A stretch of 64,000 bases of DNA from DASZIT01 sp963819695 (GTDB lineage: Bacteria > Actinomycetota > Acidimicrobiia > Acidimicrobiales > RAAP-2): positions 558,001 through 622,000 of the forward strand of contig CAWFXD010000001.1 of NCBI GenBank assembly GCA_963819695.1. The letters run 5' to 3'. The translations under genes were made by a program, and so were the position numbers. The notes beneath the pieces were generated by a model, which saw only the letters and a program-made list of their open reading frames with translations, was not told the origin of the DNA and ran no database searches. Below, piece by piece: positions 58,599 to 64,000 of the stretch; within the stretch, counting starts at the first letter, position 1, and each line of letters begins with the position of its first letter.

Positions 58599-59708
58599 GT
58601 GGACTTTGCCCTTCCCCCGGATGGCGACGCCCGCCGGGTCTCGGTGCGGTCGTGGTTGGCCGAGCATCCCGCCCCCTCCGCCCAGGAGCTGGCCGGTGCC
58701 GGCTACGTGGCCCCGCACTGGCCCGAGCCGTGGGGGATGGGCGCCGACCCCGAGACCCAGCTGATCGTGGACGACGAGCTGAAGCGGGCCGGGGTCAGGC
58801 GTCCGACCAACACCATCGGGATCGGCTGGGCGGGTCCGACCATCATCCGGGCCGGGTCCGAGGAGCAGAAGCAGCGCTACCTGGGCCCGATGCTGTCGGC
58901 CGACGAGATCTGGTGCCAACTGTTCAGCGAGCCGGGCGCCGGATCCGATCTGGCTTCCCTCACCACCCGGGCCGAACGGGACGGCGACGTCTGGGTGGTG
59001 AACGGGCAGAAGGTGTGGACCTCCTACGCCCACGTGGCCAAGTTCGGGATCCTGCTGGCCCGCACCGACCCGGACGCGCCCATGCATCAGGGGATCTCGT
59101 ACTTCATCTGCCCGATGGACGCTCCCGGCATCACCGTCCGGCCACTGGTGGACATGACCGGCACCCACACCTTCAACGAGGTGTTCTTCGATGACGTGAG
59201 GATCCCGGCGGCGAACCTGGTCGGCCGCGAAGGGGACGGCTGGCGACTGGCCAAGGTCACCCTCGGGAACGAGCGGGTGTCGCTGTCGGGGGCCGGCTCG
59301 CTGTGGGGGATGGGCCCGACCGCCGAGGATCTGATCGAGCAGGTGAAGCGGTCGGGCGGCACCTCCGACCCGCTCTTCCGGCAGCGGCTGGCTCAGGTCT
59401 GGTCCGAGGGCGAGATCCTCCGCCTGCTGCGCCTGCGGATGGTCTCGGCGGCGGTGTCGGGGGCCGACCCCGGACCCGAGGCCTCGGTGCGCAAGGCGCT
59501 GGCCGATGAGCACGGCCAACACGTGATGGACCTGGCCTGCGACCTCACCGGTTCATCGGGGATGCTGGTCGGGGTGGGAGCCGACGCCATCTACACCTTC
59601 GGATTCATGTTCGCGCCGGCGTTGACCATCGGGGGCGGCACCTCCGAGGTGCAGCGGAACATCATCGGCGAGCGAACCCTCGGGCTCCCGCACGACCCCG
59701 CCGCCTAG
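58599..59708 (+). CDS. Acyl-CoA dehydrogenase
   Basis: This 369-residue flavoenzyme has the acyl-CoA dehydrogenase pattern: WCQLFSEPGAGSDLASLTTRAERDG in parts (flavin-binding strand region), VNGQKVWTSYAHVAKFGILLARTD, TFNEVFFDDVRIPAANLVG and the C-terminal GGGTSEVQRNIIGERTLGLP. It would introduce an alpha-beta double bond into an acyl-CoA, passing electrons to ETF. The N-terminal helical domain is shorter than in classical enzymes. Actinobacteria often use heteromeric dehydrogenases of this type on sterol side chains; no partner gene is beside it. The GTG is supported by the TACGCT hexamer. Confidence 0.88.
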   Translation: MDFALPPDGDARRVSVRSWLAEHPAPSAQELAGAGYVAPHWPEPWGMGADPETQLIVDDELKRAGVRRPTNTIGIGWAGPTIIRAGSEEQKQRYLGPMLSADEIWCQLFSEPGAGSDLASLTTRAERDGDVWVVNGQKVWTSYAHVAKFGILLARTDPDAPMHQGISYFICPMDAPGITVRPLVDMTGTHTFNEVFFDDVRIPAANLVGREGDGWRLAKVTLGNERVSLSGAGSLWGMGPTAEDLIEQVKRSGGTSDPLFRQRLAQVWSEGEILRLLRLRMVSAAVSGADPGPEASVRKALADEHGQHVMDLACDLTGSSGMLVGVGADAIYTFGFMFAPALTIGGGTSEVQRNIIGERTLGLPHDPAA

Positions 59709-59718
59709 GGCGCACGGC

Positions 59719-60213
59719 CTACAGGGAGGTGGCTCGATCGGCGGCGATGGGGCCGGCGTCCTCGTAGCCTTGCCGCACCCCCTGGCCGGCCCGGCGGGCC
59801 AGTTGCTCGGGCTCGTACAGCATCCAGTAGGCGTTCCGGGCGTGGCTCCGGGCCCGGTTGATGCACACCTGGGCCAGCTTGACCGGATCCTCCTCCTCGT
59901 TCTCGTGGACGAAGACTTCGAGGATGTGGGTCGAGGTCAGCAGCTGGGCCATCATGATCCCCTGGGCGGCCTCGTGGGCGCAGACCTGGTCGATGGCCGC
60001 CTTCCCGGGCATGCCCATGGCCACCACGATCCGGCACTTCTCGTTCTCGATCAGCCGCTTGCACTCCACGCCCAGATCCTTGAACCCGGGCACCGTCCGC
60101 CGGATGATCTCGAAGGACTCGCCGTAGCCCGGGCAGGACGCCAGCTCGCTGGCGGCTTCCGCGCCCATGTCGAAACGGGCGAACATGGTGTCAACCAGGC
60201 CGATGCGGTCCAT
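59719..60213 (-). CDS. Riboflavin synthase, archaeal (RibC/lumazine-synthase-like) type
   Basis: This 164-residue protein reads RIGLVDTMFARFDMGAEA at the start, RRTVPGFKDLGVECKRLIE, IVVAMGMPGKAAIDQVCAHEAAQGIMMAQLL in two parts, THILEVFVHENEEEDP, and ends with ARRAGQGVRQGYEDAGP. This agrees segment by segment with the archaeal riboflavin synthase family as I know it from methanogens, which is related to lumazine synthase and not to the usual two-domain bacterial RibE. It would make riboflavin from two 6,7-dimethyl-8-ribityllumazine molecules. The ATG at 60213 is chosen because TACAAT lies 7 nt upstream; an ATG at 60222 overlaps that hexamer. It is divergent from bioA. Confidence 0.82.
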   Translation of the reverse strand: MDRIGLVDTMFARFDMGAEAASELASCPGYGESFEIIRRTVPGFKDLGVECKRLIENEKCRIVVAMGMPGKAAIDQVCAHEAAQGIMMAQLLTSTHILEVFVHENEEEDPVKLAQVCINRARSHARNAYWMLYEPEQLARRAGQGVRQGYEDAGPIAADRATSL

Positions 60214-60220
60214 GTCGGGC

Positions 60221-60226
60221 ATTGTA
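60221..60226 (-). promoter_or_regulatory. -10 hexamer TACAAT for the riboflavin synthase gene
   Basis: On the minus strand TACAAT is followed by 7 nt and the ATG at 60213, excluding the ATG at 60222 as the start. Confidence 0.5.
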
Positions 60227-60296
60227 ATGGGCAGGGTTGGCGCTCCTCCCGGGCTCCGGTTCGACCTGCCCCCCAGGCTGCATAAGACTCTCGCCG

Positions 60297-61637
60297 ATGA
60301 CCAGCCTGCCGACCCCCCCACCCCCGACCTCCGGCGCCGACCGGTGGGCGGCCAGGGATGCCGGGGTGGTCTGGCACGGCTTCACCCAGATGGCCGCCTA
60401 CGAGGGCAATTCGCCGATCACCGTGGAGCGGGCCGAAGGGCGTGAGCTCATCGACGTGGACGGCCGGCGCTACTTCGACGCCATCTCCTCGCTGTGGGTG
60501 ACGACCCTCGGGCACCACGTCCCCGAGCTGGATGCCGCCCTGGTCGCCCAGCTCGACCGGGTGGCCCATACCACCCTGCTGGGGAACGGGAACCGGACGG
60601 TGGTGGAGTTCGCCGAGGCGCTGGCCGCGGCGGTGCCGGTAGACCGGGCCCACGTGCTGTTCGCCTCGGACGGGGCGGTGGCCGTCGAGCAGGCGGCCAA
60701 GATCGCCTTCCAGTACTGGGTGAACCGGGGCGAGCCCCGCCACTCCCGGTTCCTGGCCCTCGGCGACGCCTATCACGGGGACACCGTCGGGGCGCTCTCC
60801 CTCGGGGACGGTGGCTTCGGGACCGCGTTGTTCGACCCGTTGCGGTTCCCGGTCATCCGGACCCCGGGCTATGCCTCGCCCGACTGGGTGGACAAGGCGG
60901 TGGCCAGCGTCGGTGCCCATGCCGACGAGTTGGCCGCCGTCGTCATCGAGCCGCTGGTCCAAGGGGCTGCGGGGATGCTGGTGGCCGAACCCGGCGACCT
61001 GGCCAAGTTGGGTTCCGCCTGCCGGCAGCACGGGGTGCTCTTGATCTGTGACGAAGTGGCGACCGGGTTCGGCCGGACCGGCAAGCTCTTTGCCTCCGAG
61101 TGGGCCGGGCCCGAGTTCCGTCCCGACCTGATGTGCCTGGGCAAGGGGATCACCGGCGGCTACCTCCCGCTGTCGGCCACGGTGGCCTCCGGCGAGGTGT
61201 TCGCCGCCTTCGACGGGGCCGACCTCGGCGAGAAGGCCTTCTACCACGGCCACTCCTACGGGGGGAATGCCCTGGCCTGCGCGGTGGCCCGGCGTCATCT
61301 CCAGCTCATCGACGAGTGGGATGTCCTGGCCAATGTGGTGGCGGTGGCCGGACACCTGTCGGCCAGGTTGGATGACCAGGTCGTCGGGCTCCCCGGCGTC
61401 GGGGCCGTCCGCCAGCGCGGCCTGATGGTGGGGGTGGAGCTCGATCCGCCCCCCGGCGCCGAGCGCTGGGGTCGGCGGGTCTGTGCGTTGTCGACGGAGC
61501 AAGGCGTTCTGCTCCGACCGCTGGGCGACGTGGTGGTGCTGATGCCGCCCCTGACCACCACCGTCGAGGAAGTCGACAAGGTGGTCGATGTGTTGGCGGC
61601 GTCGATCATCTCGGTGGGCGAGGAAGACCGGCGGTGA
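60297..61637 (+). CDS. bioA: Adenosylmethionine-8-amino-7-oxononanoate aminotransferase
   Basis: This 446-residue class III aminotransferase has WHGFTQMAAYEGNSPITVERAEG at the start in parts, DAISSLWVTTLGHHVPELDAAL, LGDAYHGDTVGALSLG, VVIEPLVQGAAGM, ICDEVATGFGRTGKLF and the PLP lysine in CLGKGITGGYLPLSATVAS. Trp in SSLWVTTLGH and the start motif are typical of BioA, which converts KAPA to DAPA using S-adenosylmethionine. bioF overlaps by 4 bases and bioD follows, confirming the biotin context. AAGACT lies 7 nt before the ATG as a weak -10. bioB is not in the window. Confidence 0.9.
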   Translation: MTSLPTPPPPTSGADRWAARDAGVVWHGFTQMAAYEGNSPITVERAEGRELIDVDGRRYFDAISSLWVTTLGHHVPELDAALVAQLDRVAHTTLLGNGNRTVVEFAEALAAAVPVDRAHVLFASDGAVAVEQAAKIAFQYWVNRGEPRHSRFLALGDAYHGDTVGALSLGDGGFGTALFDPLRFPVIRTPGYASPDWVDKAVASVGAHADELAAVVIEPLVQGAAGMLVAEPGDLAKLGSACRQHGVLLICDEVATGFGRTGKLFASEWAGPEFRPDLMCLGKGITGGYLPLSATVASGEVFAAFDGADLGEKAFYHGHSYGGNALACAVARRHLQLIDEWDVLANVVAVAGHLSARLDDQVVGLPGVGAVRQRGLMVGVELDPPPGAERWGRRVCALSTEQGVLLRPLGDVVVLMPPLTTTVEEVDKVVDVLAASIISVGEEDRR

Positions 61638-62872
61638 GCACACCGCCGTCCTGGTCCGATTGGGTCGAGGCGTCGTGCCGGACCGTCGAGGCCGCCAATC
61701 AATGGCGCCGGCCCCGGACCTTCGATGCCCGGGGACCGGTCGGACGGCTGGCCGACCGGGCGGCCGGGGGGGACGAAGGGGAGATCGTCTCGTTCGCCTC
61801 CAATGACTACCTCGGCCTGTCCTGCCATCCGGCAGTGGTCGCCGCCGCCCACCACGCCCTCGACCGCTGGGGGACGGGGTCGGGGGCATCGAGATTGGTG
61901 ACCGGATCGCGGCCCATCCACGACGAACTGGAGGAGACCCTGGCCGATTGGAAGGGATGCGAGCGGGCCATCGTGTTCCCGACCGGATTCGCCGCCAATC
62001 TGTCGGTGCTGTCGGTGTTCGCCTCCAAGGGGACCGCGGTGTTCTCCGATGAGTTGAATCACGCCTCGATCATCGACGGCTGCCGGGCGGCCGGAGGCGA
62101 GGTGGCCGTCTACCGCCACAACGATCTCGACCACCTCGAGGAGCTGCTGGCGGCTTCGACGGGTCGGCCGATCATCGTGTCCGACACCATCTTCTCCATG
62201 GACGGTGACGCCGCGGACCTGGCCGGCCTGGTCGACGTCTCCGCCCGTTTCGGCGCCCTCCTGATCCTCGACGAGGCCCATGCCGTCCTCGGGCCCGAGC
62301 TGCCGACGGAGGGAGCCGCCGGCGGGCTGGGGGTCGACGTCCTGCGGGTGGGCACCCTGTCCAAGACGCTCGGCTCGTTGGGCGGTTTCGTGACCGGACC
62401 CGGCCGTTTCGTGGAGCTGCTGGTCAACCGGGCCCGGCCGTACATCTTCACCACCGCGCCGTCCCCGGCCAATGCCGCCGCGGCGTTGGCGGCGGTAGGT
62501 ATCGTGCGGTCGGCCGAGGGCGCCGGCTTGCGCCACCGGCTCACCGAGCTGGTGACCCGGGTGTCGGGCTCCATCGGACGCGGCGGCGTCCCCGGCGGGC
62601 AGCTGTCGCCCATCGTCCCGGTGGTCATCGGCGATGAGGCCCGGGCGGTGGCGGCTTCGGATCGCCTGCTGGCCCGCGGTCTGTGGGTCCCGGCCATCCG
62701 ACCTCCGACCGTCCCGACCGGGACATCCCGCCTGCGGGTCACCCTGTCGGCGATCCACACCGATGAGCAGGTCGACCGGTTGGTGTCCGAGCTGGCCGGC
62801 CTCGAGGTCCGATCCGAGCCGGGGGCGTCGGGCCCGGACCGGGACGTGATCGGGAGCGTCGTTGCGTCCTGA
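61634..62872 (+). CDS. bioF: 8-amino-7-oxononanoate synthase
   Basis: This 412-residue alpha-oxoamine synthase has SFASNDYLGLSCHPAVVAAA, GTGSGASRLVTGSRPIHDELE, FSDELNHASIIDGCRAAGG, VSDTIFSMDGDAADLAGLV, LILDEAHAVLG and the PLP lysine in VGTLSKTLGSLGGFV. It condenses pimeloyl-ACP or -CoA with alanine to give KAPA, the substrate of the preceding BioA. The GTG at 61634 overlaps the bioA stop. The N-terminal 40 residues match the usual helical extension. bioD begins 11 bases before its end. Confidence 0.92.
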   Translation: MSTPPSWSDWVEASCRTVEAANQWRRPRTFDARGPVGRLADRAAGGDEGEIVSFASNDYLGLSCHPAVVAAAHHALDRWGTGSGASRLVTGSRPIHDELEETLADWKGCERAIVFPTGFAANLSVLSVFASKGTAVFSDELNHASIIDGCRAAGGEVAVYRHNDLDHLEELLAASTGRPIIVSDTIFSMDGDAADLAGLVDVSARFGALLILDEAHAVLGPELPTEGAAGGLGVDVLRVGTLSKTLGSLGGFVTGPGRFVELLVNRARPYIFTTAPSPANAAAALAAVGIVRSAEGAGLRHRLTELVTRVSGSIGRGGVPGGQLSPIVPVVIGDEARAVAASDRLLARGLWVPAIRPPTVPTGTSRLRVTLSAIHTDEQVDRLVSELAGLEVRSEPGASGPDRDVIGSVVAS

Positions 62873-63578
62873 CCAGCTCGTGCTGGTCTGCGGGACGGGG
62901 ACCGAGGTCGGGAAGACCTGGGTGTGCACCCAACTCCTGCACGAGGTTCGCTCCCGGAGCCTGGAGGTTGCCGCCCGGAAGCCGGCCCAGTCGTTCGACG
63001 TCGACCACCGGGGAGCCTCGCTCGGCGGTCCGACCGATGCCCAGATCCTGGCGGCGGCGTCCGGCGAGGCTCCCGGAGAGGTCTGCCTTCCCCACCGCTC
63101 CTATCCGAGAGCCATGGCCCCGCCGATGGCGGCCGAGGCGCTGGGCCTTCCCCCGTTCACCGTCACCGACCTGGTCGAAGAGCTGGCCTGGCCGGAACAT
63201 CGGGTCGATCTCGGGCTGGTGGAGAGCGCCGGGGGAGTGCGCTCCCCCCAGGCTTCCGACGGCGACACCGTCGATTTGGTGGGCGCACTGCGACCCGACC
63301 TGGTCGTCCTGGTGGCCGATGCCGGATTGGGGACGATCAACGCGGTGCGACTGTCCCTCGACGCCCTGCTTCCGGCGGTGAGGGAGTTGCAGACGGCTCC
63401 CGGCACCGGAATGGACGGCGAGCCGGTCCCGGTGGTGGTGGTTCTCGACCGGTTTCAGGAGTTCGACGAGATCCACCGGCGCAATCTCGAGTGGCTGACG
63501 TCGACCAGCGAGGTCGAGATCTTCACGATTCCCGGGCAGGAATCGAGTCTCGGTGACTTCGTCCTCCTCCACCGGTAG
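62862..63578 (+). CDS. bioD: Dethiobiotin synthetase
   Basis: This 238-residue protein has the Walker A variant VCGTGTEVGKTWV, AARKPAQSFDVD with a catalytic Lys, LPHRSYPRAMAPPMAAEA and VESAGGVRSPQASDGDTVDLV. It closes the ureido ring of dethiobiotin from DAPA, CO2 and ATP. The chosen TTG overlaps bioF by 11 bases; a GTG at 62880 is less likely because it removes the first strand. bioA, bioF and bioD form one operon. Confidence 0.9.
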   Translation: MRPDQLVLVCGTGTEVGKTWVCTQLLHEVRSRSLEVAARKPAQSFDVDHRGASLGGPTDAQILAAASGEAPGEVCLPHRSYPRAMAPPMAAEALGLPPFTVTDLVEELAWPEHRVDLGLVESAGGVRSPQASDGDTVDLVGALRPDLVVLVADAGLGTINAVRLSLDALLPAVRELQTAPGTGMDGEPVPVVVVLDRFQEFDEIHRRNLEWLTSTSEVEIFTIPGQESSLGDFVLLHR

Positions 63579-63628
63579 GCGGATTCGCGCTGGTACCGGG
63601 CGCTTGGGTGGTCCGAACGCTGTCCGGT

Positions 63629-63895
63629 CTATTCCTCGACGAGAATCACCAGCGTTTCGGGCAGAACGCCATCGTGCTCCATGGCGTCGGCGGCAGCCTC
63701 TGACTGCATGGCCGACGCAAATGCATCCATGTCGGGGACATCCATGAGGAGTCCCACTTTTGTCGGGTCGTCGGGGTTCACGAACGTCCGGATGTTGGTG
63801 ACGCCGAGCTGGCCAAAGATCTCTTCGCGCTTAGGCGAGTTCAGCCAGTGGTCCTTGCCCTTCGAGATGTCGTGGTGTCCGATTATGGTCGGCAT
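63629..63895 (-). CDS. Small conserved protein, function unknown
   Basis: This 88-residue protein reads TIIGHHDISKGKDHWLNSPKREEIFGQLGVTNIRTF in parts, then DPTKVGLLMDVPDMDAFASAM and a Val/Leu-rich end, the pattern of a ferredoxin-like alpha-beta dimer as in small monooxygenase- or stress-protein-like families. No activity can be assigned. AGGAG lies about 8 nt before the ATG at 63895, so it has a normal ribosome site. It is convergent with bioD, and its base use is a little less GC-rich. The 105 nt after it to the window end show nothing. Confidence 0.7.
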   Translation of the reverse strand: MPTIIGHHDISKGKDHWLNSPKREEIFGQLGVTNIRTFVNPDDPTKVGLLMDVPDMDAFASAMQSEAAADAMEHDGVLPETLVILVEE

Positions 63896-64000
63896 GCTGT
63901 CGTCTCCTTATGGTCGGCGGTTGGGGGAGTTCGTTTCAGTGCGCAGCGAGGGGAAAATACGGCGGCGTGCGCCGTTTGGCCAACGTACTCGTCATCTCCT

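Overview
The window is very GC-rich, gene-dense DNA with many GTG and TTG starts and long runs of genes joined by 4-bp stop/start overlaps. The gene content is actinobacterial: coenzyme F420 genes cofD/cofE, WbbL- and Rml-type wall-sugar genes, a GT2 membrane protein followed by a DUF5719-type secreted protein, PadR regulators, P450 and F420/PNPOx-fold proteins. No taxon can be proven from sequence reading alone. The HPF-secA-prfB-ftsE-ftsX order and the archaeal-looking riboflavin synthase make me favour a deep-branching actinobacterium such as Acidimicrobiia (inference).

Layout. 0-9.4 kb: the 3' end of a biotin protein ligase, then a nucleotide-sugar and glycosyltransferase block (rmlB, rmlD, UDP-glucose dehydrogenase, UDP-glucuronate decarboxylase, two GT2 enzymes, a mannose-1-phosphate guanylyltransferase, an epimerase). 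9.5-17 kb: a VOC protein and a DEAD-box helicase, then a looser and less GC-biased stretch with an ECF sigma factor and its partner, a P450, a PNPOx-fold protein, a dead SDR fragment, a SnoaL-like protein and a hydrolase. 17-25.6 kb: FKBP, cofE/cofD, four GT4 glycosyltransferases (the first two a recent tandem duplicate) and a GDP-sugar reductase. 25.6-42.9 kb: a PadR/membrane-protein pair, a 1159-residue GT2 membrane protein, DUF5719, FtsH, a CPBP protease, a GT-C-like protein, a desaturase, then manB, a Trm112-like protein and a sugar-phosphate isomerase. 43-49.8 kb: a structured RNA, HPF, SecA, RF2, FtsE and FtsX. 49.8-64 kb: two broken hydrolases, rmlA, a methyltransferase/MarR region, sulfotransferase, ABC1 kinase, acyl-CoA synthetase and dehydrogenase, riboflavin synthase, bioA-bioF-bioD and a small conserved protein.

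How the genes work together. ManB-type mutase, the SIS isomerase and the guanylyltransferase would supply GDP-mannose. RmlA, RmlB and RmlD would supply dTDP-rhamnose (rmlC is not here). Ugd plus Uxs would supply UDP-glucuronate and UDP-xylose. Two GT2 enzymes, four GT4 enzymes and two large membrane proteins would use these for envelope glycans. The rest is housekeeping: protein export, translation termination, division, membrane proteolysis, biotin, riboflavin and F420.

Most notable observations: (1) a roughly 280-nt RNA upstream of hpf/raiA, closed by a 15-position long-range stem that starts at the predicted transcription start, probably a raiA-motif RNA; (2) a gene-conversion tract between the tandem GT4 genes; (3) an archaeal-type riboflavin synthase; (4) a recurring TANNNT hexamer 6-11 nt before start codons, the mark of leaderless transcripts; (5) several 1-2 nt frameshifts, some in G/C runs, that could be real decay or assembly error.
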